This document shows, one piece after another, positions 44,401 through 51,461 of a stretch of DNA of 64,000 nt. Source of the stretch: Natronoarchaeum philippinense. Its GTDB lineage: Archaea > Halobacteriota > Halobacteria > Halobacteriales > Natronoarchaeaceae. The translations under genes were made by a program, and so were the position numbers. The number at the start of each line of letters is the position of its first letter. The stretch's first letter is position 1. The stretch spans positions 744,001-808,000 of the forward strand of contig NZ_OBEJ01000001.1 of the NCBI RefSeq assembly GCF_900215575.1, written 5' to 3'. A model generated the notes under the pieces. That model saw only the letters and a program-made list of their open reading frames with translations, had not been told where the DNA came from and did not search any database.

Positions 44401-45459
44401 CCAGCCGCCGGCCCAGACCTCGTTGACGCGGGAGAGCCGGTCGTAAGAGAGGCCCAGATTCTCCAGCCGGTTCACGAGGTAGGGCGCGTCGAAGTCCTCG
44501 AAGTTCCAGCCCGTCAGCACGTCCGGATCGGTCGTTGTGATGTACTCTACGAACGCCCGGAGCATCGCCTCCTCGGAGTCGAACGTCCGAACTTCGTAGT
44601 CGGCGTCCTCGGCCATCGGGTCGTAGCCGTCGAGCGCCTCGGGCGCGTCGACGCCGCCGACCGGCGCGTCGTAGAGCCAGACGACGTACTCGTCGTCGTA
44701 GGAGTCGTGGCTCGTCAGGCAGACGATCGGCTGCTCGGCGTCCTCGGGCTCGGGGAACCCGTGTCGGTCGTCGACCTCGATGTCGAAGGCGTTGACGCGG
44801 GGGCTGGCAGCGGCCTCGACGGCCTCGACTTCGTCGTGGACGGCGATCAGGGCGCCGTCCTCGTCGCGGCGCAGGGGGACCTCGATCCCGCTCTCGACGT
44901 CTTTGTCGATCAAAAAGCGATTGGGAAACAGGATGTCGGCCTCGAAGTGGTCGAACTCGTCGCGGACGTTCCCAACGTCACGCGGCGTCCGGCCGAAGAT
45001 TTTGGTCAGCCTCTCGCCGCGGATGCTCTCGAAGGGCTCGCCGTCCTCGTCCGTCTCGGTCGAGCCCGTGAGCACGTCGTATTCGTCTTCTGGCGGCCGG
45101 CCCAGCGAGTCGGTCGGAGCGTAGAAGTACGGCCGGAACCCGATCAGTTTGACGTGCTCGGGCTCGTCGTCGGCGTCGCGGCCGAACACGTGCATGATCG
45201 GGCGTTCGTTCTGCCCGTTCCCCTCGATGGTGTAGTCGACCTGCATCACGGCGAGAGTCTTGGTGTCGGCGGGCTCGCCGTACTTGGCGTCGACGCCCTC
45301 GCGGGAGGGGTCGATCGTCTCGATGCCGTCGCCGCCCCCGTCGCCGGCGACGGCGCGGGCCTCCGCGGCGGCGTGGGCGTCTCGCCCGTCGTCGGCGTCG
45401 TCGGCCCCCGAGCCGATGTCGCCGAAGGTCATCTGCTCTGCGGTCCCCGAATCGGTCAT
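41410..45459 (-). CDS. polB: Family B DNA polymerase with intein
   Basis: The precursor has 1349 residues from MTDSGTAEQMTFGD; removing the 435-residue intein leaves 914. It is the replicative/repair family B polymerase of haloarchaea. Exonuclease motifs are Exo I NAFDIEVDD, Exo II TGWNFEDFDAPYL and Exo III YNLRDVELCVEL. Polymerase motifs are A DLKSLYPMCM, B KVIMNSLYGVLG and C YGD-TDS, which is split by the intein. The N-terminus is an acidic, Gly/Ala-rich tail. A TATA-like cagtttttac box about 29 nt upstream suits a leaderless transcript. The polymerase is inactive until the intein splices out. Confidence 0.97.
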   Translation of the reverse strand: MTDSGTAEQMTFGDIGSGADDADDGRDAHAAAEARAVAGDGGGDGIETIDPSREGVDAKYGEPADTKTLAVMQVDYTIEGNGQNERPIMHVFGRDADDEPEHVKLIGFRPYFYAPTDSLGRPPEDEYDVLTGSTETDEDGEPFESIRGERLTKIFGRTPRDVGNVRDEFDHFEADILFPNRFLIDKDVESGIEVPLRRDEDGALIAVHDEVEAVEAAASPRVNAFDIEVDDRHGFPEPEDAEQPIVCLTSHDSYDDEYVVWLYDAPVGGVDAPEALDGYDPMAEDADYEVRTFDSEEAMLRAFVEYITTTDPDVLTGWNFEDFDAPYLVNRLENLGLSYDRLSRVNEVWAGGWGGPDIKGRVVFDLLYAYKRTQFTELESYRLDAVGEQELGVGKERYTGDIGDLWEQDPERLLEYNLRDVELCVELDRKQDIVAFWDEVRSFVGCKLEDAPTPGDAVDMYVLHKVHGDFALPSKGRHEGEDYEGGAVFDPITGVRENVTVLDLKSLYPMCMVTTNASPETKVDPESYDGETYRAPNGTHFRKEPDGIIREMVDELLSEREEKKSLRNENDPDSQDYERFDRQQAAVKVIMNSLYGVLGWDRFRLYDKEMGAAVTATGRDVIEFTETAANDLGHQVIYGDSVTGDRPVVVRDPDSMMRVVPIEQLFERADTTTESELLITADGGPVASASLGKDRREIDGWEALSLSDDGNPEWQPIEQVIRHETDKPVVDVQHKFGESTTTRDHSFVVEEDDDFVEASPEDLDEPLRIPGVPSLESVETIDVYEVLRGYTREYKDGRSVGSEDAETKVKRIHADEEYVWFGHEHHGSLDSTIKVQRHVDPDSEDGKALVRLLAAYVTEGSASTVETTDRKFGASISESRSEWLKGLQTDYERLFEGATASIIVSDSSDERVIEDGDAEIRYDDQTRKLQMMNELSAVFFREFAGQTSRGKRIPSFVYHLSNELQELFLEVLVEGDGSREFPRYSDEYCQRNFDFETTSRKLVAGLSMLLTQRGRKHSFKYRESKKSYTIRTCDYYRSGRDPVVHETDHDGHVYDLSVAENQNFVDAVGGVVLHNTDSVMLELGPEISKDDAIDQSFEIEEHINDAYDEFAREELNADEHRFQIEFEKLYRRFFQAGTKKRYAGHIVWKEGKDVDDIDITGFEYQRSDIAPITKEVQLEVITRIVRGEDIEDVKDYVHEVIQRVQSGDVSLDEIGIPGGIGKKLDNYDTDTAQVRGAKYANMLLGTNFASGSKPKRLYLQKVHPDFFERVESEDGLNPQTDALYGEFKRDPDVICFEYEDQIPEEFEVDYEKMLDKTLKGPIARVLEALDISWEEVKSGQEQTGLGSFM
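42235..43539 (-). mobile_element. PolB intein with LAGLIDADG homing endonuclease (pol-c site)
   Basis: The intein has 435 residues within polymerase motif C: extein YGD, then Ser1 (SVTGDRPVVV), and at the end VVLH-Asn435 followed by Thr+1 of TDS. Block B has the TxxH motif (TTRDHSFVV, His105), and block F ends with the His434-Asn435 splice pair. LAGLIDADG-type helices lie at residues about 210-222 (LLAAYVTEG, E219) and about 327-339 (FLEVLVEGDGS, D336), so an intact DOD homing endonuclease is likely. The DNA is visibly less GC-rich than the flanking polymerase code, which suggests lateral transfer. Residues 641-1075 of the precursor. Confidence 0.95.
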
Positions 45460-45484
45460 GTCGTTCGGGTTCGCCCCGACCGGG

Positions 45485-45533
45485 TAAAAACTGTCGTGAT
45501 TCGGGGGACCGACCACCCCACCAAGCGCTTTTG
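45485..45533. promoter_or_regulatory. Divergent promoters of polB and the MaoC gene
   Basis: Within the 97-bp gap, gtaaaaactg (45483-45492) is a minus-strand TATA-like box about 29 nt before the polB ATG, and gcgcttttga (about 45524-45533) is a plus-strand TATA-like box about 27 nt before the MaoC ATG. Both genes are therefore likely to be leaderless. No shared operator palindrome is seen. Confidence 0.5.
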
Positions 45534-45556
45534 ACGGCTCCGGGTGAGGTCGACCC

Positions 45557-46006
45557 ATGACCGGGCGCTACTACGAGGAGTTCACGGTCGGCGAGACGAT
45601 CAGCCACGAGAAGCGCCGCACGATCTCGGAAAGCGACAACCAGCGCTTCTGTGACATGACGATGAACCAGCAGCCCCTCCACCTCGACGAGGCGTTCGCG
45701 GCGGAGACGGAGTTCGGCGAGCGCGTCGTCAACGGGCTACTCACGTTGAGCCTCGCGGTGGGGCTGACGATCCCCGAGACGACTGACGGAACGATCGTCG
45801 CAAACCTGTCCTACGACGAGGTCGAGCATCCCGCTCCTGTGTATCACGGCGATACGATCCGCGCCGAGACCACGGTGCTCGACAAGCGCGAGACGAGCGA
45901 CGGCGAGCGCGGCGTCGTCACGATGGCCGTCGAAGTGTTCAATGGGGACGACGAACTGGTCTGTGAGTTCGAACGGACGGTGCTCTCGAAGAAGAGCCCC
46001 GAGTGA
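45557..46006 (+). CDS. MaoC-like (R)-hydratase / dehydratase
   Basis: The protein has 149 residues, a single hot-dog fold. The catalytic motif of the hydratase-2 family is visible as FCDMTMNQQPLHLDEAFA, where Asp and His line the active site. The likely reaction is reversible hydration of an enoyl-CoA thioester, but the substrate is not set. Single-domain MaoC proteins in haloarchaea serve PHA, fatty acid or mesaconyl-CoA-type pathways. The gene diverges from polB; no pathway partner is adjacent. Confidence 0.9.
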   Translation: MTGRYYEEFTVGETISHEKRRTISESDNQRFCDMTMNQQPLHLDEAFAAETEFGERVVNGLLTLSLAVGLTIPETTDGTIVANLSYDEVEHPAPVYHGDTIRAETTVLDKRETSDGERGVVTMAVEVFNGDDELVCEFERTVLSKKSPE

Positions 46007-46037
46007 GTGTCGCCGCCCGACAGGGCCGTGCGCGCGG

Positions 46038-46559
46038 TCACTCGTCGACGCGGTACTCCACTGCCGGCGCCGTGACGCCGACGCCGAGATCGGCCAACGC
46101 CGCCGCGACGCCGTCGAGCGGCGTGGACGTCTCGAACGGATCTGTGGCCTGCCAAGCGTGGCGAACCGTCCAGTCCGGGCCGACGACGAAGAGGGCGCGT
46201 CCCGGCACGTCGCGATGGCCGTGCCAATCGTCGAGGCGGACGCCGTAGGCGTCGGCGACGCCGGCGTGGAAATCGCTGAGAACGGGCCCGTCGAGTCCGA
46301 GGCGATCCGCGGCGTTCGCGTTCGCAAAGATGCTATCGCCGGTGATCGCCCAGACGAGTAGGTCCTCGCGTGCGGCCCATCCGGCGTCCCCGAGCGCTCG
46401 GAGTTCGTCCTCGCAGACCGGCGCGTGGGCCGACGGCTCGAAGGCGAGGACGGTGGCATCGATGTCCTCGACGAAGCGGTTCAGATCGTAGATCGCCGGT
46501 TCCCGTGCCGTCACGCCCGGCAGCGAGAAGTCCGGCGCCGTCTGTCCGACAGCGAGCAT
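46038..46559 (-). CDS. Peroxiredoxin / AhpC-TSA family protein
   Basis: This 173-residue protein is a thioredoxin-fold peroxiredoxin: APDFSLPGVT at the N-terminus, a peroxidatic-Cys-like position in FEPSAHAPVCEDELRAL and a SDFHAGVADAYGV segment. The usual context before the peroxidatic Cys (P-x-x-x-T-x-x-C) is changed to PSAHAPVC, so the Thr is missing; activity may be altered. No second resolving Cys is seen, suggesting a 1-Cys type. It would reduce peroxides in the cytoplasm. It is convergent with the MaoC gene. Confidence 0.82.
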   Translation of the reverse strand: MLAVGQTAPDFSLPGVTAREPAIYDLNRFVEDIDATVLAFEPSAHAPVCEDELRALGDAGWAAREDLLVWAITGDSIFANANAADRLGLDGPVLSDFHAGVADAYGVRLDDWHGHRDVPGRALFVVGPDWTVRHAWQATDPFETSTPLDGVAAALADLGVGVTAPAVEYRVDE

Positions 46560-46605
46560 AGTGCCGGTAGGCCGCCGTCGGGGATGAATGTGCTGGAGCG
46601 CCGTC

Positions 46606-47541
46606 TCACGCCGCGGCGTTCTGGCCGGACTCCTCGTCGGCCTGCTGTTGTTCGATTCGCTCGACGCAGTCCTCGTAGTCGGGGTTCGACACCTGCTCGA
46701 CGACGTTGAACTCCTCGTCGAGCACGAGCACCGTCTCGATCACCACGTCGGTCGTGCGGGCGTCGCCGACGAACGCGGCGCCGTCGATGGTCGTCGGCGT
46801 CGAGATGTCGCTCTCGTCGATCGTGCTGGTGTCGAGGCCGCTCGAAACGTAGTAGCGCAAGCCGGCCTCGTAGGCGTACGCGTCGCCTTCGACCGTTGCC
46901 GTCGAGCAGTCCTCGAACGTCACCGACGCGCTCTCGGCGGCGCCGTCGGACTCCTCGCTCTCGGACGACTGCACCGTCGCGGCGCTCGTCTCCCCGCTGA
47001 CGCCACCGCCGTCAGCGCGCACCACGCTGTCGTTGATGCCGCCACCAGTTGCGTTCGGTGCGGTGACGTTGTACGCGCCGAGTCCGATCCCCTCGATCGC
47101 GTCGCCCTCCAGCGTCCCGTTCACGTGCGCGGTGAAGCCTTCGCTCGGCGTCGCGGCGGTCACGATGCCGCGGAGTTCGTATCGGGGACGCTCGTCGCCG
47201 TCGGCATCAGCCCCGAGGGTGCCGTTGACGACGCAGAGTTCGCCGTTGCACTCGACGGTGTCGTTCGCCGCGTCGTTAGCCGCCGCGATCTCACCGATGA
47301 CGACGAGTTCGTAGTCGAGATCGCCTTCGAGGTCATCGCTGGGTTCGAGTGTCACCGTCAGATTGATTCTGTCGACATCGACAGTCCTGTTCTCGGGAAC
47401 GGCCGTGTCGTTGGCTGCCGTATCGTTGTCGGTACCGTCTTGCAGCAGCGTATCGCCGGCAACGAGTACGCCGCCAGCCGCCACGACGGCGACCAGCAGT
47501 GTCAGTGCGATCAGTACGTGTCGGCGTCTGTTCGCTGCCAT
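46606..47541 (-). CDS. Predicted N-glycosylated surface protein with N-terminal anchor
   Basis: The protein has 311 residues from MAANRRRHVLIALTLLVAVV. It has a single N-terminal hydrophobic helix and no second membrane segment. The rest is extracellular: it has many N-glycosylation sequons (NDT, NRT, NLT, NGT, NVT, NAT, NDS), a Ser/Glu-rich linker (VQSSESEESDGAAESASV) and Cys pairs (VECNGELCVVNG, EDCSTATVEG). No enzyme motif was recognised. It may be a cell-surface glycoprotein or sensor. The final residues QQQADEESGQNAAA are likely disordered. No operon partner is obvious; the transporter gene at 47656 diverges. Confidence 0.75.
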   Translation of the reverse strand: MAANRRRHVLIALTLLVAVVAAGGVLVAGDTLLQDGTDNDTAANDTAVPENRTVDVDRINLTVTLEPSDDLEGDLDYELVVIGEIAAANDAANDTVECNGELCVVNGTLGADADGDERPRYELRGIVTAATPSEGFTAHVNGTLEGDAIEGIGLGAYNVTAPNATGGGINDSVVRADGGGVSGETSAATVQSSESEESDGAAESASVTFEDCSTATVEGDAYAYEAGLRYYVSSGLDTSTIDESDISTPTTIDGAAFVGDARTTDVVIETVLVLDEEFNVVEQVSNPDYEDCVERIEQQQADEESGQNAAA

Positions 47542-47655
47542 ACACTGTGCTGATTCGTGAGGAGACAAAGGCGAACGTACCAGACGCGCTCGCGGTAGTG
47601 ACGGTCTGTTGCAGATTCGTTTCGGGGTGCGGAACCGCCCACAGGTTTAGGTCGG

Positions 47656-48921
47656 ATGACGGAACCAGCAGGGGCCGATGGTGGCACTCGGATGGAGGTG
47701 ATCGTCGACCCGGAGCTGACTGCTCGCGCACTCGCGTGGGTGGCCTGCGGGGCGACGCTCGGCACGTTCACCGGACTGATACCGGGGATCCACGCGAACA
47801 ACGTCGCGCTGGTGCTGGCCTCGCTCGCACCGGGGCTACCGGGCACCGCGCTGGGCGTCGGTATCGGCATCCTGTCGGCGGGCGTCGTCCACACGTTCGT
47901 CAACGTCGTGCCGGCGCTCGCGCTGGGCGTGCCCGACGCCGAGACCGCCGCGACGACGCTGCCGGGTCACCGGCTGGTGCTGGCCGGCCGGGGCGAGGAG
48001 GCGATCCGGCTCTCGGCGCTGGGCAGCGGCCTCGCAGTGCTGGCCGCGGTACCGCTCGCGATCCCGCTCACGCGGGGGATGACGGCCGTCTATCCGACGC
48101 TGTCGGCCAACGTCGCAGTCGTTCTCGGCGCCGTGCTCGTCGGGCTGGTCGCCGCCGAGTCGGGGGCGCGCTCTCGGCTCGGCGGCCTGCTGGCACAGGC
48201 CGGAAGCGGGGCGCTCGGCGTCGTCGCGCTCGATCTCGATCCGGCTGCACCGCTGGAGGCAGGCGGGATGCTCGCGCCGCTGTTCGCCGGCCTGTTCGGC
48301 GCACCCATCTTGCTCGAAGCGATGGACGGCGGCGGCGTCCCGCGGCAGACCGGTACCGCAGTCCGGTCGTCTCGACGCCGCGTCGTACTGACTGCGGTGG
48401 CGGGGGCGATGGCCGGAGCGATCGTCGGCTACCTGCCCGCCGTCTCTGCGGCGATCGCCGCTGTGGCGGTGCTGGCGTGCGTGCCGGGCGGCGACGACGA
48501 CCGAGCCTACGTCGTGGCGACCAGCGGCGTCGACACGGCCAACGCCATCTTCGCGCTGGTCGCGCTGGTCGCATTGGGCCAGCCGCGATCCGGCGTGATC
48601 GTCGCTTTCGAACAGTCCGGGGCACCGCTGACACTCGCGGTGCTCGTTCCCTGTGTCGTGCTGGCTGGCGCTCTCGGCTTTCTCGTCACACTCCTCGTAG
48701 GCGATCGGTACCTCCGGGCGGTCGGACGCGTCGACCAGCGATGGCTCTCGGTCGGCGTCCTCGCTGTTCTCGGGATGCTTTCGTGGTTGTTTGCTGGGAC
48801 CGTCGGCGTCCTCGCATTCCTCGCGGCAACGGCGGTCGGACTGGTGCCGGCCCGGCTGGGCGCACGACGGGTGCATCTGATGGGCGTGTTGCTCGTGCCG
48901 TTGCTCGTCTGGTCCGTGTAA
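47656..48921 (+). CDS. TctA-like / COG1784 membrane protein
   Basis: This 421-residue membrane protein has about ten or eleven hydrophobic segments. It opens with GATLGTFTGLIPGIHANNVA, the glycine-rich signature shared with the tripartite tricarboxylate transporter subunit TctA (GLIPGI-AN), and repeats a similar pattern in the second half (AGAIVGYLPAVSAAIAAVAV). Stand-alone members in archaea (COG1784) have no known partner or substrate; no TctB or TctC is present nearby. ATG 47692 is an alternative start. Divergent from the surface protein gene, with a promoter probably between them. Confidence 0.85.
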   Translation: MTEPAGADGGTRMEVIVDPELTARALAWVACGATLGTFTGLIPGIHANNVALVLASLAPGLPGTALGVGIGILSAGVVHTFVNVVPALALGVPDAETAATTLPGHRLVLAGRGEEAIRLSALGSGLAVLAAVPLAIPLTRGMTAVYPTLSANVAVVLGAVLVGLVAAESGARSRLGGLLAQAGSGALGVVALDLDPAAPLEAGGMLAPLFAGLFGAPILLEAMDGGGVPRQTGTAVRSSRRRVVLTAVAGAMAGAIVGYLPAVSAAIAAVAVLACVPGGDDDRAYVVATSGVDTANAIFALVALVALGQPRSGVIVAFEQSGAPLTLAVLVPCVVLAGALGFLVTLLVGDRYLRAVGRVDQRWLSVGVLAVLGMLSWLFAGTVGVLAFLAATAVGLVPARLGARRVHLMGVLLVPLLVWSV

Positions 48922-49033
48922 GTGGATTCATTCGTCTTGTGACCCTCTCGACGGCGTCGAGCCGCGATGCCGATGGATCAAGAGCGGGTGACGAAAGACA
49001 ACCGTTAAAAGCGGCGGGGCGGAACGGAGTAGT

Positions 49034-49213
49034 ATGAGTCAGTCCCAACAAAAGCGAGCGCAAAAGTGCGTCTCGTGCGGGATCAACATCGCCGGCACGA
49101 GCGCCGCCACGTTCAAGTGTCCCGACTGTGGCGCCCAGATCGTCCGGTGTGCGAAGTGCCGCAAGCAGAGCAACCTCTACGAGTGCCCCGACTGTGGGTT
49201 CATGGGTCCGTAA
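49034..49213 (+). CDS. Zinc-finger microprotein, HVO_2753-like
   Basis: This 59-residue protein begins [20 protein letters not shown] and ends [11 protein letters not shown]. It has four CPxC/CxxC pairs (CVSC, CPDC, CAKC, CPDC), enough for two zinc sites. The homologue HVO_2753 in Haloferax, of similar size and lying next to EF-1 beta, is known from work on microproteins to need zinc and to affect swarming and biofilm formation. Here the ATG lies 28 nt after a TATA-like gttaaaa (49004-49010). It is cotranscribed with EF-1 beta, 2 bp downstream. Confidence 0.9.
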   Translation: MSQSQQKRAQKCVSCGINIAGTSAATFKCPDCGAQIVRCAKCRKQSNLYECPDCGFMGP

Positions 49214-49215
49214 CA

Positions 49216-49482
49216 ATGGGGAAAGTAGCCGCTGCCGTCAAGGTCATGCCGCAGAGCCCGGACGTCGATCTGGACGACCTTCAGGAGCGTCTCGAACAGT
49301 CCCTCCCCGAGGGCGCGAAGATCAACGGCGTCGAGCGTGACGACGTTGCCTTCGGTCTGGTCGCGCTCATCCCGACCGTGATCGTGCCCGACGACGCCGG
49401 CGGGACGGAAGCTGTCGAGGAGTCGTTCGCCACGGTCGACGGCGTCGAGAGCGTCGAGGTCGAAGACGTCGGCCGCATCTAA
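49216..49482 (+). CDS. ef1b: Translation elongation factor EF-1 beta
   Basis: This 88-residue protein is the archaeal guanine nucleotide exchange factor for EF-1 alpha. It consists of the compact C-terminal catalytic ferredoxin fold only ([49 protein letters not shown]-like [13 protein letters not shown]). It starts 2 bp after the zinc microprotein stop, so both are on one transcript. A T-rich run cttttcg soon after the stop may end transcription. Identification is secure. Confidence 0.95.
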   Translation: MGKVAAAVKVMPQSPDVDLDDLQERLEQSLPEGAKINGVERDDVAFGLVALIPTVIVPDDAGGTEAVEESFATVDGVESVEVEDVGRI

Positions 49483-49653
49483 CCGACGAACACCTTTTCG
49501 CGGACGCCACTCTCGATAGCGACAGCACTAGAGATCGGCATTGCGACGCCGTAATCCAGCCTTAATTACAACCCCGTTTAGCCGCGGTCCTGTCGGACAG
49601 CCCCGGCCACGATCGCCGGCAGGCTTTTGGTGTGCCGTTGCGTAGCACGCCCC

Positions 49654-49833
49654 ATGGACGAGGCGACTGTGAAACTGTTATGTCCGGAGTGTGGTAAAAA
49701 CTGGCAGACGCCGATCAACGACCTTCCGTCCTCTCACGAGAATTTCCACTGTCCGAACTGTCACGCGACGCGACGGCTCGCGGAGTTCATGCACACCGAC
49801 CGCGATCTCGAGACGCTCAAGCAGTTCGAGTAA
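49654..49833 (+). CDS. Small zinc-ribbon protein (DUF7836-like)
   Basis: This 59-residue protein begins MDEATVKLLCPECGKNWQTP and has two CPxC pairs: CPEC and CPNC, 18 residues apart (about C10/C13 and C33/C36), consistent with a zinc ribbon. It resembles a haloarchaeal family (DUF7836) that I recall with moderate certainty. A TATA-like cttttgg about 28 nt upstream supports the ATG. Its stop codon directly abuts the stop of the convergent aIF2-beta gene. Function unknown. Confidence 0.8.
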   Translation: MDEATVKLLCPECGKNWQTPINDLPSSHENFHCPNCHATRRLAEFMHTDRDLETLKQFE

Positions 49834-50238
49834 TCACTCGCCCGCGGGCGAGCGCGCACCGCAGGCCTCACACCGGAGCAACAGCGCACCCTGTTCGCGT
49901 TCGATGCGGGTGTCCGGCAGGCCACATTCGGGACAGAGCACGAACTCCTCGGTGTAGGCCTCGATCGCGTCGTCGATGCGGGACTGGCGGAACTCACCGG
50001 TCAGACGCGCGCGCCCACTTTCGTCGATGTGACCGCTGGTGCCGAGCTCGTTCTGGAGGAACTGGATGACGTGGTCTGGTTCCCGGCCCAGTCGGTCGAC
50101 GGTCGACTGGAAGTTCTCGTAGACCGTTGCGTTGCCCTCCTGTCGAACGTCGGGGTCGGGGACCGAAAACCGCTCGTCGCTGCCCTCGATATCCGGCGTC
50201 TCCGACAGCGCTCGGTCGAGTTGGTCCTCGTAGTCCAT
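49834..50238 (-). CDS. eif2b: Translation initiation factor aIF2 subunit beta
   Basis: This 134-residue protein is the beta subunit of archaeal aIF2, which delivers Met-tRNAi to the small ribosomal subunit. Its N-terminal helix (MDYEDQLDRALSETPDIE) binds aIF2-gamma. The C-terminal zinc ribbon has the pairs CPEC (EFVLCPECGLPDTRIE) and CEAC (LLRCEACGARSPAGE). The start is supported by a minus-strand TATA-like gatttttacg about 27 nt upstream (50260-50269). It is convergent, with no gap, with the preceding small zinc-ribbon gene. Confidence 0.95.
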   Translation of the reverse strand: MDYEDQLDRALSETPDIEGSDERFSVPDPDVRQEGNATVYENFQSTVDRLGREPDHVIQFLQNELGTSGHIDESGRARLTGEFRQSRIDDAIEAYTEEFVLCPECGLPDTRIEREQGALLLRCEACGARSPAGE

Positions 50239-50468
50239 GTGACAACGAAGCCGACACGAGCGTAAAAATCTTCAGCTATCGGCCGAGGGAAGCGCCCCGC
50301 TGGCCTCGTAACGCGGCCCGCTCGATCGTCAGTAACCACGCCTTACTGCCATCGCTTCCCAGAGAGTACAGTAACCGTAACGAAGCGCACGAAAACGGTT
50401 AACACAGCCGTATGGTAACGGGACTCAAGATAATAATATAACCCTGCAGTCGTTAGGTGTTCTTGCCT

Positions 50469-50705
50469 ATGAAGAAGCAGGAGCTCATCCACCTTCACGG
50501 ACTGCTCGCAGAAGTATCCAACAATTACGAAGAGTACAACGACACCGCACTCGATTATCAGGACTACGACGATCTCGGCGTACGGCCGACATCGATTCAC
50601 AAGTCCAAAACCGACCACAAGGCCGCTGTTTTCGCGCTGGCAAAATGTATCACCAGCGATGTCGACGGGGAAGAAACCGAACCCGTCGCCGCGACTGCGG
50701 ACTAA
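50469..50705 (+). CDS. UPF0058 family protein (1)
   Basis: This 78-residue protein begins MKKQELIHLHGLLAEVSNNY, the pattern of UPF0058, a small haloarchaeal and euryarchaeal helical family with no known function. Conserved HKSKTDHKAAVF follows in the centre. A TATA-like ataatataac (50433-50442) lies about 30 nt upstream, with a short leader. A second UPF0058 gene occurs at 61596-61874 (MHKDELLELHEQM), sharing the HKSKSEHKHAVF motif. The two have diverged, so they are not a recent duplication. Confidence 0.85.
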   Translation: MKKQELIHLHGLLAEVSNNYEEYNDTALDYQDYDDLGVRPTSIHKSKTDHKAAVFALAKCITSDVDGEETEPVAATAD

Positions 50706-50740
50706 CGCCGCTTCTGCGATACGCTCTCCGTGCTTCATCG

Positions 50741-50765
50741 ACGCCTCTAGGGGCGTTCTTTCTGC
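50741..50765 (+). terminator. Hairpin plus T-rich terminator after UPF0058 gene
   Basis: acgcc (50741-50745) pairs with ggcgt (50752-50756) around tctagg, and is followed by ttctttct. It looks like a weak intrinsic terminator placed 35 bp after the UPF0058 stop. It separates this gene from the UPF0212 gene (ending at 50853) on the opposite strand. The gap has no gene. Confidence 0.5.
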
Positions 50766-50852
50766 ATTTCGATTCTCCACCGTCCGCGAACGACTAGCTC
50801 TGCCGCTGGATGGGCTCCGAAAAGAACTCGACCGATCGGTAGGCGGGAGACG

Positions 50853-51302
50853 CTACTCCAGTAGATCCTCGAACTCAGGCAGAATTTCGTCGTCGCCGTT
50901 CTCCGAGTCGTCGTCGGAGGCGTCGGCAGCAGTCTCGTCCGAGCTGTCGTCGCCCTCGTCCTCGTCTTCGACGACCTCGACTTCGAGCACTTCCAGCGGG
51001 ATGTTTTCGAGCCGCTGGCCGATCTCCTTGCGCGCGATCCGGGAGGCGTGTTCCTCGCGCTCGACGTTGAACACGGTCATCTCCAGTTCGAGCGCGACGA
51101 GGCCTTCGTCGGCCGCGATAAAGGCCGGCTCCTGGGACTCTCCGCAGTGGGGGCAGGACCGCTCACCCATGGATATCTCGACGTAGTTGAGGTCGGGGTT
51201 GAGCATCTCGCCGGTCTTCGAGATGGCGATGCGAACCGCCTCGTCAGCCGACCCGACATCGTACACCGGGACCGCGGCCTCGACGACAACTCTGCAGTTC
51301 AT
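50853..51302 (-). CDS. UPF0212 / DUF555 family protein
   Basis: The protein has 149 residues from ATG 51302 (MNCRVVVEAAVPVYDV); an ATG two codons upstream is also possible. It matches UPF0212/DUF555 by MNCRVVVEAAVPVYDV, RIAISKTGEMLNPDLNYVEI and RSCPHCGESQEPAFIA, which has a CPHC metal site. The C-terminal ~40 residues are an acidic, Ser-rich tail (EDEGDDSSDETAADASDD). The family is archaeal and its function is unknown. No operon partner is seen; the enoyl-CoA hydratase gene lies 159 bp further upstream on the same strand. Confidence 0.9.
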   Translation of the reverse strand: MNCRVVVEAAVPVYDVGSADEAVRIAISKTGEMLNPDLNYVEISMGERSCPHCGESQEPAFIAADEGLVALELEMTVFNVEREEHASRIARKEIGQRLENIPLEVLEVEVVEDEDEGDDSSDETAADASDDDSENGDDEILPEFEDLLE

Positions 51303-51461
51303 GGCCATCTTGTTCTTCGGAGCCCGACAGTATGAAGGTTAGCCCCGCATGCACTCAACACCGCACGACCGCTCCGGAGACGTTGCCTATCGGCTGCTAC
51401 GGCTGTAGCTGTCGAAACGGTGCGGCCGCGACGCGGCATCTCGACGCCGACGCGGAGCCCG

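Noticed and set aside
43468-45534. Plus-strand ORF of 688 residues opposite polB
   Set aside because: polB shows all polymerase motifs on the minus strand; this frame has no domain.
49483-49653. Possible tRNA or small RNA gene between EF-1 beta and the zinc ribbon gene
   Set aside because: No cloverleaf or conserved tRNA elements could be found; no tRNA was recognised anywhere in the window.
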